This document shows, one piece after another, positions 34,773 through 46,213 of a stretch of 64,000 nt of DNA (positions are counted from its first letter, which is position 1; each line of letters begins with the position of its first letter). The translations under genes were made by a program, and so were the position numbers. Origin of the DNA: Aquabacterium sp. A3 (GTDB taxonomy: Bacteria > Pseudomonadota > Gammaproteobacteria > Burkholderiales > Burkholderiaceae_C); contig NZ_JBBPEV010000004.1 in the NCBI RefSeq assembly GCF_038069945.1, positions 1-64,000 on the forward strand, written 5' to 3'. The notes beneath the pieces were generated by a model. That model worked only from the letters and a program-made list of their open reading frames with translations, had not been told where the DNA came from and ran no database searches.

Positions 34773-34802
34773 CTGAACTTTCAGTAATTCCTGAAATTTC
34801 AG
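34773..34802 (+). promoter_or_regulatory. double palindrome before the GbsR-type gene
   Basis: CTGAACTTTCAG (34773-34784) and CTGAAATTTCAG (34791-34802) are two 12-bp dyads whose starts are 18 bp apart, the second perfect. They lie 35-64 bp before ATG 34837, in an otherwise empty 286-bp intergenic stretch. Likely binding sites for the GbsR/MarR dimer; autoregulation and control of cydAB are inferred. Confidence 0.6.
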
Positions 34803-34836
34803 GATCTAATGGCGCATCTCTTGATGGCCATCAACC

Positions 34837-35415
34837 ATGAACACCGCCCTCACCCCCCTGGTCCGCAGCTTTGTGTCGCATTTCGGTGAAATGGGCAGCC
34901 GCTGGGGCATCAACCGCACCGTGGGCCAGATCTACGCCCTGATCTTCGTGTCGCCCCAGCCCTTGCACGCCGACGCCATCGCCGAGGCGCTGGAGTTCAG
35001 TCGCTCCAACGTGAGCATGGGACTCAAGGAGTTGCAGGCCTGGCGGCTCGTCCACCTCAAGCACTTCCCGGGGGACCGGCGCGAGTACTTCGAAGCCCCC
35101 CAGGATGCCTGGGAGGTGTTCAAGACCCTGGCCGAAGAGCGCCGACGACGAGAGATCGAGCCCACCCTGTCGATGCTGCGCAATGCCTTGCTGGAAGACC
35201 CCGCCAACGAGGCCGACCGCATCGCCCAACAGCGCATGAAGGGCATGCACGACCTCATCGAGCTGATGACGCGGTGGTTTGACGACATCCAGGGCATGGA
35301 CCCCAAGACCCTGGCCCAACTCATGACGCTGGGCGCCAAGGTGGGGCGCCTGCTGGAGTTCGCGTCGCCACGCCGCCTGCCTGCGCAGCCGTCAACCGGT
35401 TCTTCCAAGGAGTGA
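34837..35415 (+). CDS. GbsR/MarR-type transcriptional regulator
   Basis: 192 residues. A winged-helix domain with QIYALIFVSPQPLHADAIAE and ALEFSRSNVSMGLKELQAWR (recognition helix) is typical of the GbsR branch; the C-terminal half is a helical dimerisation region. It starts a probable operon with cydAB, three bases separating its stop from the cydA start. The signal is unknown; a redox or respiratory cue would fit the neighbour. Confidence 0.87.
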   Translation: MNTALTPLVRSFVSHFGEMGSRWGINRTVGQIYALIFVSPQPLHADAIAEALEFSRSNVSMGLKELQAWRLVHLKHFPGDRREYFEAPQDAWEVFKTLAEERRRREIEPTLSMLRNALLEDPANEADRIAQQRMKGMHDLIELMTRWFDDIQGMDPKTLAQLMTLGAKVGRLLEFASPRRLPAQPSTGSSKE

Positions 35416-35418
35416 ATC

Positions 35419-36792
35419 ATGGACACCTTGCTGTTGTCGCGCATGCAGTTTGCGACCAACATCACCTTCCACATCCTGTTTCCCACGATCACCATCGCCC
35501 TGGGATGGGCCTTGCTGTTCATGCGCTGGCGCTGGCTGCGCACGCAAGACACCGCCTGGCTGGGGGCCTACCGACTGTGGACCAAGGTGTTTGCGCTGAC
35601 CTTCGCCCTGGGCGTGGTCAGCGGCGTGACCATGAGCTTCCAGTTCGGCACCAACTGGCCAGGATTCATGGAACGGGTGGGCAACATTGCCGGCCCGCTG
35701 CTGGGCTTTGAGGTGCTGACGGCCTTCTTCCTGGAGGCCACCTTCCTGGGCGTGATGCTGTTCGGGCATGGTCGCGTGAGTGAGCGAGTGCACCTGCTGG
35801 CCACCTTCCTGGTGGCGTTTGGCACCACCGTGAGCGCCTTCTGGATCCTCAGCCTGAACTCGTGGATGCAAACCCCGGTGGGTTACGAGATCGTCAATGG
35901 CGAATTCTTTCCCACCGACTGGTCGGCCATCATCTTCAACCCCAGCTTCCCTTACAGGCTGGCCCACATGCTGCTGGCCTCGGGCCTGACCGTGGCCTTT
36001 TTGCTGGCGGGGCTGGCCGCCTGGCAGGTGTTGCGCGGGCGAAGCAATCCGTCCACACCCAAGAGCCTGCGCCTGGGCGTGACCCTGGGCGCCATCCTGA
36101 TCCCGGCGCAGATCGTGATGGGCGACCTGCACGGCCTGAACACGCTGGAGCACCAGCCGCAAAAAATCGCGGCCATGGAAGGGGTGTGGGACACCTCCAC
36201 ACGGGTGCCCCTGCTGCTGTTTGCCGTGCCGGACGAAGCCAATCGCACCAATCATTTTGAAGTGGGCATCCCGGCCCTGGCCAGCCTGATCCTCAAGCAC
36301 GACCTGAACGGTGAGATCCGGGGCCTCAACGAGTTCGAGGGCCGCCATCCGCCCGTGGCGCCCCTGTTCTATGGCTTCAGGCTGATGGTGGGGGTGGGCA
36401 TGCTGATGCTGCTGAGCAGCTGGCTGGCGCTGTGGCAGTTGCGCCGCGCCGGTTGGCAGCCGCCACGCATGCCGCGGTTCACCCTGCACGTGCTGATGTG
36501 GATGACGTTTTCTGGCTGGGTGGCTACGGTGGCCGGATGGTATGTCACCGAAATCGGGCGCCAACCCTACATCGTGCATGGCCTGTTGACCGTGGCCGAG
36601 GTGGCCACGACCACGCCACCGGCGCATGTCGCCATCACCTTGACCGCCTACGTGACGGTGTACCTGGCCTTGCTGGCGGCCTACATCAGCGTGCTGCGCT
36701 ACCTGGCCGGCAAGCCCATGGACCTGCCGCCCGGCCTGGAGGCTGCACGCAGCGGCCATGCCGTCTCCCACCCCCAAGTTCAAGGAGCCTGA
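35419..36792 (+). CDS. cydA: cytochrome bd-type quinol oxidase subunit I (cyanide-insensitive type)
   Basis: 457 residues. RMQFATNITFHILFPTITIA contains the axial His of heme b595/d, and GFEVLTAFFLEATFLGVMLF the conserved Glu pair for proton delivery; GRQPYIVHGLLTV is the end signature. The Q-loop is short, which places it with CIO-type (CioA) oxidases. Reduces oxygen with ubiquinol as donor and high affinity or cyanide resistance. AAGGAG precedes ATG 35419. Confidence 0.93.
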   Translation: MDTLLLSRMQFATNITFHILFPTITIALGWALLFMRWRWLRTQDTAWLGAYRLWTKVFALTFALGVVSGVTMSFQFGTNWPGFMERVGNIAGPLLGFEVLTAFFLEATFLGVMLFGHGRVSERVHLLATFLVAFGTTVSAFWILSLNSWMQTPVGYEIVNGEFFPTDWSAIIFNPSFPYRLAHMLLASGLTVAFLLAGLAAWQVLRGRSNPSTPKSLRLGVTLGAILIPAQIVMGDLHGLNTLEHQPQKIAAMEGVWDTSTRVPLLLFAVPDEANRTNHFEVGIPALASLILKHDLNGEIRGLNEFEGRHPPVAPLFYGFRLMVGVGMLMLLSSWLALWQLRRAGWQPPRMPRFTLHVLMWMTFSGWVATVAGWYVTEIGRQPYIVHGLLTVAEVATTTPPAHVAITLTAYVTVYLALLAAYISVLRYLAGKPMDLPPGLEAARSGHAVSHPQVQGA

Positions 36793-36794
36793 AC

Positions 36795-37805
36795 ATGCCC
36801 GATCAACAATGGCTGCCCATCGTCTTCTGGCTCTTGCTGGGCGTGTCCATGCTGGCCTATGTGGTGCTGGACGGCTATGACCTGGGTGTGGGCCTGCTCA
36901 TGCCCTGGGCCTCTGACCAGGACAAGGACATGATGGTCGCCTCCATCGGCCCCTTCTGGGATGCCAACGAGACCTGGCTGGTGCTGGGCGTGGGGCTGCT
37001 GCTGGTGGCCTTTCCCAAAGGCCAGGGCGTGGTGCTGGGCGCGCTGTACCTGCCCGTGGCGGTCATGCTGATCGGCCTGATCTTGCGCGGCGTGGCTTTT
37101 GACTTCCGGGTGAAGGCCCACGCACAACACAAGCCGCTGTGGAATGCCCTGTTCAGCCTGGGCTCCCTGATGGCCGCAGCCTCTCAAGGATGGATGCTGG
37201 GCCGCTTCGTGATGGGCCTGGACACCGGCGCCCACGCCATGGCGTTTGCGGGCTTGATTGCGGTGGCCCTGCCCGTGACCTACGCCCTGCTGGGCGCCTG
37301 CTGGCTGATCCTGAAAACCGAGGACGCCTTGCAGCGTCAGGCCGTGGCCTGGGCCAAGTGGTGCTGGCCCGCCATGGTGGTGGCGCTGCTGGGCGTGTCG
37401 GTGGCCACACCATGGTTCAGCGACACCGTGCGCGAGCGCTGGTTCAGCTTCCCCAACATCCTGGCCTTGCTGCCCGTGCCGGTCATGGCGGGGCTGGCGC
37501 TGGTGGCACTGCGGGGCCTGCTCAATTCACACCGCATCGTCGGTGCTGCAGGCAAGCTGTGCTGGCTGCCACTGACGCTGGCCATTTGCGTGATGCTGGT
37601 GGGGGGCATGGGTCTGGCTTACAGCCTGTACCCCTACATCGTGCTGGACAAGCTCACCATGTGGGACGCGGCGGCCGCCCCCGGGTCTTTGAAGATCATC
37701 CTGGCAGGCACCTTGATCACCCTGCCGGCGATCTGCGCCTACACGGTGTTCATCTACCGTGTGTTCGGGGGCAAGGCGCAGCCGCTGCAATACGGCGGGG
37801 CCTGA
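36795..37805 (+). CDS. cydB: cytochrome bd-type quinol oxidase subunit II
   Basis: 336 residues with about nine transmembrane helices. VVLDGYDLGVGLLMPW near the N-terminus and GPFWDANETWLVLGVGLLL are the CydB signatures; ILRGVAFDFRVK follows as usual. Pairs with subunit I. AAGGAG and two bases between stop and start indicate coupling. No CydX-like small subunit is seen behind it before the convergent AraC gene. Confidence 0.94.
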   Translation: MPDQQWLPIVFWLLLGVSMLAYVVLDGYDLGVGLLMPWASDQDKDMMVASIGPFWDANETWLVLGVGLLLVAFPKGQGVVLGALYLPVAVMLIGLILRGVAFDFRVKAHAQHKPLWNALFSLGSLMAAASQGWMLGRFVMGLDTGAHAMAFAGLIAVALPVTYALLGACWLILKTEDALQRQAVAWAKWCWPAMVVALLGVSVATPWFSDTVRERWFSFPNILALLPVPVMAGLALVALRGLLNSHRIVGAAGKLCWLPLTLAICVMLVGGMGLAYSLYPYIVLDKLTMWDAAAAPGSLKIILAGTLITLPAICAYTVFIYRVFGGKAQPLQYGGA

Positions 37806-37828
37806 GCCCGGCCCGCCGCCTGACGCCC

Positions 37829-38896
37829 TCAGACCTCGCGATCACGCCAGGCCGAGGGGGTCACCCCTTCCCAGCGCTTGAACGCGGCCGTGAAGGCCCG
37901 GCGGTCTGAAAAGCCCAACCGGGCACTGATGTCGTCGATGGACAGCTTGCCCTCGCGCAGCCACTGGCAGGCCAGGCGCTGGCGCATGCGGGCCTGCACG
38001 TGCAGGTAGGTGTCGCCTTCGTCTTTCAGCCGGCGCTGCAAGGTGCGGGGGTGCAGGCTGAGGCGGTCGGCCATTTCTTCCACACCCAGGGCCAGCAACG
38101 AGGCATCGCGGGCGATGAAGGACTCGATCTCGGCGGCCACGCCCTGACGCTTGACCTCTTTACCCAGACGCTGCTCGGCCAGAAACTGCGCCTGCTCATG
38201 CAGCGCTGGAAACGCGCCTTCCAGGGGCACATCCAGGATCCGACGCTCGAACACCAGCGCGTCCACCGGTTGGTTGAACTGTGTGGGCACCGTGAAGAAA
38301 GCGTCGAACTGCGCGGCGTTGGGCGGCGCGGCGCGGCGAATCTGCACGCCCAACAAGCCTTCTTCAGAGCCCTGCAGCGAACGGCCAAACTTGCGGATGC
38401 ACGCCAGGATGGCATCGGTGACCAGGTGCAGCGGCAGGCCGTAGGCCTCGACGTTGGGCAACGGCACGTCCAGCCCCACCACCACACGCGCCAGATCGCC
38501 ATCCTCACGAACTTCGAGTTTGAGCCAGGGCAGCACCACCTGCCGCGCCAGGTCGGCCACCCTCAGCGCCTCGCGCAAGGTGGGGCTGGTGGTCAGCAGG
38601 GTCTCGAACTCGGGCAGCGACTCAAAAGCAAACGTGTCGCCCAACACGAAGGGAAAGTGCTTGTCAGGCGGCGTCAATGCAGCGCACTGCTCCAGCAAGG
38701 AGATCAACTGCAAAGGTGAAACCCGCGCGTCTTCCAGGCGGATCAGGTCAACCTTGACACCTGCCTCCTTGAAAAGCGTCTGGACGTTGATGCCGCACTT
38801 GGCGCCCGCCTTGATCCAGGCCGACAGCATGAACAACGGGATGGGCTTGATGCCCAAGGCCTCCAGCACGGCCGCAGGGGGAAGTGGAATGCGCAT
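37829..38896 (-). CDS. AraC-family regulator (second copy)
   Basis: 355 residues, same architecture as 33513-34550: the ligand-binding N-domain to about residue 215 and the C-terminal HTH region with LSLHPRTLQRRLKDEGDTYL and LGFSDRRAFTAAFKRWEGVT. Start ATG 38896 begins MRIPLPP; an in-frame TTG at 38917 would lie inside a strong inverted repeat. Convergent with cydB. The nearest likely target is the metal-dependent hydrolase pair upstream, on the same strand. Confidence 0.87.
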   Translation of the reverse strand: MRIPLPPAAVLEALGIKPIPLFMLSAWIKAGAKCGINVQTLFKEAGVKVDLIRLEDARVSPLQLISLLEQCAALTPPDKHFPFVLGDTFAFESLPEFETLLTTSPTLREALRVADLARQVVLPWLKLEVREDGDLARVVVGLDVPLPNVEAYGLPLHLVTDAILACIRKFGRSLQGSEEGLLGVQIRRAAPPNAAQFDAFFTVPTQFNQPVDALVFERRILDVPLEGAFPALHEQAQFLAEQRLGKEVKRQGVAAEIESFIARDASLLALGVEEMADRLSLHPRTLQRRLKDEGDTYLHVQARMRQRLACQWLREGKLSIDDISARLGFSDRRAFTAAFKRWEGVTPSAWRDREV

Positions 38897-38903
38897 AAAT
38901 GAT

Positions 38904-38932
38904 TTCGGCACACCCAAGACAGGTGTGCCGAA
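38904..38932. promoter_or_regulatory. 11-bp perfect inverted repeat at the AraC-gene start
   Basis: TTCGGCACACC (38904-38914) and GGTGTGCCGAA (38922-38932) with a 7-base loop end eight bases before ATG 38896. In mRNA the hairpin would occupy the ribosome-binding region; as DNA it could be an operator. Confidence 0.55.
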
Positions 38933-38978
38933 GTCTAACCAACTAAACCGTGGTCACGCTACAAAAAGCGCGGCGAAT

Positions 38979-39872
38979 TCAACGTGCAGCAGCCAGATCT
39001 GCGCGCATCAACTCACTGGCCTCCACCGGATCCTGGTGCTTGGCAAACCCGCGCAGCCATTCGTCGTAGCCGGGCTGCTCGGTTTCCTGCCAGGGGTGGT
39101 AACCCGGCTTGTAGTACTGGATGTAGTGCTTGTGCAGCGGCGCGGCAAAGCCACCGGGCTTCAGCAGCCACCAGATGCCCTTGGCAAACAGTTTGGTGCG
39201 CTGCCAGGCACTGAAACCATCGGCCTTGAGCATGGCGTTCGTGAACATCAGGATCACGTACGGGAACATGAACGTGGCATGCACCAGGGCGCCAGCGCGC
39301 TTGAAGTAGCCCACCTTGGCGTAATCGATCATCACGTCGTAGGCCACCCCCTTGTGCTCCACCTCTTCGATGGCGTGCCAGGCGTACATGGCGCGCACCT
39401 TCGGGTGCGCATCGCCCATGATGTCCCGGTCATCGAACATGGCGTGAGCGCCCAGGGCCGTGAAGTGCTCCAGTGCCCCGGTGATGGCCAAGGTGTATTC
39501 GCGGCTGTAGCGGCTGCGGTACTTGTCGAACAGCAGCTTGTCGAGCCAGCCAATGAGCTTGTCCACCGGCATGCCTTGCTTGCGCAGCACGTCGTTGTAC
39601 TGGTTGTGCACCATGCTGTGCTGGGCTTCCTGGCGGTTGAAGTCCTTGATGTCCTGCAGGAGCTTGGGGTCGGAGACACGGTCACGGAAATCCCGCACCG
39701 TGACCATGAAGAACTTCTCTCCCGGGGGGAAGATCAGTGACATCGCATCAAAAAATCGGGTTTTGAAGGCATCGCCACCGAACCAGTACTTCGGGATGCT
39801 GGGGTCATCCAGACCAAAATCCAGCTTTTCGCGCGGGATGATGGGGTGCTGCTTGTCAGGGGTGTGTGCCAT
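38979..39872 (-). CDS. metal-dependent hydrolase, PF10118 ferritin-like family (copy 1)
   Basis: 297 residues. A helical bundle with the diiron-type ligands spread over DFNRQEAQHSMVHNQYND, GALEHFTALGAHAMFD and AWHAIEEVEHKGVAYDV is characteristic of this family (COG3687). Hydrophobic stretches in the last third (ATFMFPYVILMF) suggest membrane association. The reaction is unknown. Copy 2 (40052-40939) shares most motifs, so this is a tandem duplication. A terminator lies between them. Confidence 0.85.
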   Translation of the reverse strand: MAHTPDKQHPIIPREKLDFGLDDPSIPKYWFGGDAFKTRFFDAMSLIFPPGEKFFMVTVRDFRDRVSDPKLLQDIKDFNRQEAQHSMVHNQYNDVLRKQGMPVDKLIGWLDKLLFDKYRSRYSREYTLAITGALEHFTALGAHAMFDDRDIMGDAHPKVRAMYAWHAIEEVEHKGVAYDVMIDYAKVGYFKRAGALVHATFMFPYVILMFTNAMLKADGFSAWQRTKLFAKGIWWLLKPGGFAAPLHKHYIQYYKPGYHPWQETEQPGYDEWLRGFAKHQDPVEASELMRADLAAAR

Positions 39873-40010
39873 GTGCGGTCCTTGTCTTTTTGTCTCCAGG
39901 ATGGCTCCATGTTAAGAAATGGGGAGACAAAGCGACAGGATGGGGGGTGACACCAGGGTTTCGGGCGCGACAAAACCAAACTCGTATTGGCCCAGCACTT
40001 GATCCAAAAC

Positions 40011-40032
40011 AAAAAAGCCCCCGAAGGGGCTT
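40011..40032 (-). terminator. Rho-independent terminator after hydrolase copy 2
   Basis: On the minus strand AAGCCCC-TTC-GGGGGCTT is followed by TTTTG. It lies 20 bp behind the stop of copy 2 and separates the two paralogues, which therefore have independent transcripts. Confidence 0.85.
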
Positions 40033-40051
40033 GGATGCGGCCTGGCGAGGA

Positions 40052-40939
40052 TCAGGCAAGAGACATGGCCTGGCGCATGTCTTCGCTGGCCTTCACCGGA
40101 TCGCGTTGATGGCGGTCGAACGCGGCCAGCCATTCTTCGTACCCCGGCTGTTCGGCCTCTTGCCAGGGGTGGTAGCCCGGCTTGTAGTAGGTCCAGTAGT
40201 GGCTGAGCATGGGCGCCAGCAAGCCACCCGGCTTGACCAGCCACCACACGCCGCCCACCATGAGCCGGGCACGCTGCAGCATGGTGAAGCCGTCATGGAT
40301 CAACAACTGGCGCTGGATGACCGCGATCACGTACGGGAACATCAGCGACGCGTGAATCAAACCCAAGGCACGCTTGAAGTAGCCCACCTTGGCGTAATCG
40401 ATCATCACGTCATAGGCCACCCCCTTGTGCTCCACCTCTTCGATGGCGTGCCAGGCGTACATGGCACGCACGCGGGGGTCGGCCTCCTTCATCACGTCAC
40501 GCTTGTCGAACAGGCTGTGCGCGATGATGGAGGTGAAATGCTCCAGTGCCGAGGTCAGCGACAGCGTGTGGGCCTTGCTGTACTTGCTTCGGTAGTCCTT
40601 GTTGAGCATGGTGTCAACAAACTGGGTGAGGCGGTCAACGTCCACCCCCTGGCGGCGCAGGCGGTCGTTGTCCTGGCGGTGCACCAGGCTGTGCTGCGCT
40701 TCCTGGATGTTGAAATCCTTGATCTCTTGCAGCAGCTTGGGGTCGCTGATCTGGTCGCGGTAGTCGCGCACGCAGTTCATGAAGAATTTTTCGCCCGGCG
40801 GGAAGATGATGGACAGGGCGTCCCAAAAACGGGTCTTGAACGGATCACCACCAAACCAGTACTTCGGGATGTCCTGATCCAGCCCGAACTGCAGGCGCTC
40901 GCGGGGCACGATCGGATGCTTGGCTTCTGGATGAGACAT
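40052..40939 (-). CDS. metal-dependent hydrolase, PF10118 ferritin-like family (copy 2)
   Basis: 295 residues, same family and same motif order as copy 1: PIVPRERLQFGLD, IPKYWFGGDPFKTRFWDALS, FNIQEAQHSLVHRQDND, LEHFTSIIAHSLFD and AWHAIEEVEHKGVAYDV. Divergence from copy 1 is spread evenly and no ligand is lost, so both are probably active. A long inverted-repeat region lies ~95 bp upstream (41031-41066). Confidence 0.85.
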   Translation of the reverse strand: MSHPEAKHPIVPRERLQFGLDQDIPKYWFGGDPFKTRFWDALSIIFPPGEKFFMNCVRDYRDQISDPKLLQEIKDFNIQEAQHSLVHRQDNDRLRRQGVDVDRLTQFVDTMLNKDYRSKYSKAHTLSLTSALEHFTSIIAHSLFDKRDVMKEADPRVRAMYAWHAIEEVEHKGVAYDVMIDYAKVGYFKRALGLIHASLMFPYVIAVIQRQLLIHDGFTMLQRARLMVGGVWWLVKPGGLLAPMLSHYWTYYKPGYHPWQEAEQPGYEEWLAAFDRHQRDPVKASEDMRQAMSLA

Positions 40940-41030
40940 GAAAACTCCTTCGACGTCAGCGGGTACCCATCACAGTGATCGGCACCATGGCTTCAGTCTG
41001 AAGGATGCCTGTGCAAACGGTGGCAGGCTG

Positions 41031-41066
41031 CATGACACAAGGGGTGCGGTCATGACACCCTTGTGA
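41031..41066. promoter_or_regulatory. inverted and direct repeats between alaS and the hydrolase gene
   Basis: CACAAGGGGTG (41036-41046) faces CACCCTTGTG (41057-41066), an imperfect dyad with one extra G, and CATGACAC occurs twice (41031 and 41051). It is either a weak terminator behind alaS or an operator for the hydrolase gene. The 239-bp gap 40940-41178 holds no other feature. Confidence 0.4.
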
Positions 41067-41178
41067 ACTATCACCGCGTACTGGCGCGCCCAAACCCCGC
41101 CAAGCCCCAGGAAAACCCTTGGCGCCATCGCGTGGTGGACGTGGCTTGGCTTGGGCAGGGCAGGCCGCCCTGCCCGGC

Positions 41179-43818
<2,640 letters not shown>

Positions 43819-43979
43819 GCGGCGGCTTTCTAGGGGATCGGATGGGGCAAAGCCCCGGATTATAGATTTCAAGACCAAGTGCCGAGCAAGGTTATCGGAG
43901 ACCGGCTCAACACCCCCTGCGGGATAGACTCGTCTGCTTTCTGCGCAAAAAGCGTTCAACTTTTTCACAGGAGCACCTG

Positions 43980-45509
43980 ATGCAATTGTGGCTGTCTGCC
44001 GGCCTGATCCTGATCATCATGATCTGGGGCACGCTGGCGCCCTCCTCGCTTGGCGCATTCTTCGACCAGGCGCTGGCCACCATCACCACCAACTTTGGCT
44101 GGCTGTACCTTTGGGTGGTGCTGGGGCTGGTGATCATGGCGGCGGCGCTGGCCTTCAGCCGCTACGGGGATCTCAAGCTGGGCGATGAGGACGAAGAACC
44201 CGAGTTCTCGGTCGGCAGCTGGTTTGCCATGCTGTTTGCGGCGGGCATGGGCATCGGGCTGGTGTTCTGGGGCGTGGCAGAACCCTTGTCTCATTACGGC
44301 GCGCCACCACCCGGTGTGTTGGCCAACACCCCCGAGGCCGCCAATGCCGCCATGCGCTACAGCTTTTTCCACTGGGGACTGCACCCCTGGGCGGTTTACA
44401 GCGTGGTGGCCCTGGCCATTGCGTTCTTCTCGTTTCGTCGAGGCCGGCCCGCCCTGATCAGCTCGGCCACAGAGGCCTTGCCTTTTTCGTGGGCCCCCAG
44501 GCTCACCGTGGTGGTCAATGTGCTGGCGGTGGTGGCCACCGCTTTTGGCGTGGCCGCCTCGCTGGGCATCGGCGCCCTGCAGATCAACAGTGGCCTGCAC
44601 GCGGTGTTTGGCCTCGAGGTGGGCCTGGCGTCTCAACTGGCCATCATCGCCGTCACGACGGTGCTGTTTCTGGCGTCCGCCCTCACGGGCGTGGGCAAAG
44701 GCATCAAGTGGCTGTCCAACATGAACCTGCTGCTGGCACTGGCCTTGATGCTGGTGGTGTTCATGGTGGGGCCCACCGTGGCCATCATTGACACCTTCAC
44801 CAACACCCTGGGCGCCTACGCCAGCGACTTCGTGAGGATGAGCCTGCGCATGACCCCCTTCCGCGACAGCGGCTGGGTCGGTGGCTGGACGGTCTTTTAC
44901 TGGGCATGGTGGATCGCCTGGTCGCCCTTTGTGGGCCTGTTCATCGCCCGCGTATCACGAGGGCGCACGATCCGCGAGTTCATATTCGGCACCGTGGCGG
45001 CGCCCACCCTGGCGGGCTTTGTGTGGTTTTCCGTGTTTGGCGGCGCTGCGCTGCACATGGAAATCTGGCAGCACGTGCCCTTGGCCGAAGCCGTTCAGGC
45101 CGACGTCTCAACCGCGCTGTTTGTCATGTTTGAGGCGCTGCCCTTCGGCTCGGTGATGTCGCTGCTGGCCACCTGCCTGGTGCTGCTGTTTTTCGTCACC
45201 TCGGGTGACTCGGCCACCCTGGTGCTGGGCATGATGAGCACGGGTGGACAACCTGACCCTGGCAGCAAAATCAAGGTGATGTGGGGGCTGCTGGTGGCCG
45301 GGATCGCAGCGATCTTGCTGGTGGCTGGCGGCGTCAAGGCCGTGCAGACCGCCACCATCGTGTTTGCACTGCCCTTCACGCTGGTCATTGTCCTGATGGC
45401 CTACGCGCTGTGGCGCGCCATCGACCACGACTGGCACGAGCACGACGCGCGCCGCAAGGCATTGAACCGCCGGCTGCGCCAGTTGGCCGACCAGCCCCCC
45501 AAGAGCTGA
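43980..45509 (+). CDS. BCCT-family betaine/choline/carnitine transporter
   Basis: 509 residues, 12 transmembrane helices. [18 protein letters not shown] is the glycine-rich helix 3 segment that coordinates substrate and sodium; [20 protein letters not shown] is the Trp-rich helix 8 signature with the substrate box. Short N- and C-terminal tails without the long osmosensory extension of BetP suggest constitutive or simple uptake. The substrate is probably a quaternary amine. Overlaps nothing; marC follows 4 bp later. Confidence 0.92.
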   Translation: MQLWLSAGLILIIMIWGTLAPSSLGAFFDQALATITTNFGWLYLWVVLGLVIMAAALAFSRYGDLKLGDEDEEPEFSVGSWFAMLFAAGMGIGLVFWGVAEPLSHYGAPPPGVLANTPEAANAAMRYSFFHWGLHPWAVYSVVALAIAFFSFRRGRPALISSATEALPFSWAPRLTVVVNVLAVVATAFGVAASLGIGALQINSGLHAVFGLEVGLASQLAIIAVTTVLFLASALTGVGKGIKWLSNMNLLLALALMLVVFMVGPTVAIIDTFTNTLGAYASDFVRMSLRMTPFRDSGWVGGWTVFYWAWWIAWSPFVGLFIARVSRGRTIREFIFGTVAAPTLAGFVWFSVFGGAALHMEIWQHVPLAEAVQADVSTALFVMFEALPFGSVMSLLATCLVLLFFVTSGDSATLVLGMMSTGGQPDPGSKIKVMWGLLVAGIAAILLVAGGVKAVQTATIVFALPFTLVIVLMAYALWRAIDHDWHEHDARRKALNRRLRQLADQPPKS

Positions 45510-45513
45510 GCGC

Positions 45514-46203
45514 ATGACCATCGACCTCTTGCTGGCGCTGGGCAAAAGCTTCCTGTTCGTGCTGGCGGCGATGCTGCCCATCCTGAATCCGGCGGCCACG
45601 GCGCCCGTGTTCCTGTCCTTGACCGAGGGGGCCTCGCCCTTGACACGGACGCTGCTGGCACGGCGAATTGCCATCAACGCGTTCTGGCTGATGGCCGGCT
45701 CCATGCTCGTGGGCTCTTATGTGCTGGACCTGTTCGGCATCTCGCTGCCCATCGTCCGCATTGGCGGAGGGCTCATCCTGGCTGCGATGGCCTGGCGGCT
45801 GCTGGGTGCCACGCCGTCCATGCCCGACAGTCGGGCCGCACTGGCAGAGTCATTCACCCCGGAGCATGCCCGCCGTCAGGCCTTCTATCCACTCACCTTC
45901 CCCATCAGCTGTGGCCCCGGGTCGGTGGCGGTGGCCATCACCGTGGGGGTGGCCTTGCACGAAGCCAGCCTGGTGACCTCGCTGGTGCGCATGGCTGGCG
46001 CCTTGGTGGCCGTGGCCTTGGTGGCGCTGTTGATGTTCCTGGCGTTTCGTTACGCCGCCCGCCTGCTGCACGCGCTGGGCGATGCCGGCACGGCGGTGTT
46101 TCTGCGCCTGTCGGCGTTCATCCTGTTGTGCATGGGCGTGCAGATCGTCTGGGACGGCGCCAGCGAGCTGGTGCGCACCTTGTGGAGCAGCCTGCCTCGC
46201 TGA
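45514..46203 (+). CDS. MarC-family integral membrane protein
   Basis: 229 residues with six hydrophobic helices. MLPILNPAATAPVFLSLTEG near the N-terminus and PLTFPISCGPGSVAVAITVG in the middle are the two inverted NPxG/S-like repeats of this family. Once linked to multiple antibiotic resistance, later not confirmed; the real function is unknown. It follows the BCCT gene directly and is probably in the same transcript. Confidence 0.9.
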   Translation: MTIDLLLALGKSFLFVLAAMLPILNPAATAPVFLSLTEGASPLTRTLLARRIAINAFWLMAGSMLVGSYVLDLFGISLPIVRIGGGLILAAMAWRLLGATPSMPDSRAALAESFTPEHARRQAFYPLTFPISCGPGSVAVAITVGVALHEASLVTSLVRMAGALVAVALVALLMFLAFRYAARLLHALGDAGTAVFLRLSAFILLCMGVQIVWDGASELVRTLWSSLPR

Positions 46204-46213
46204 GCCCCCTCGC

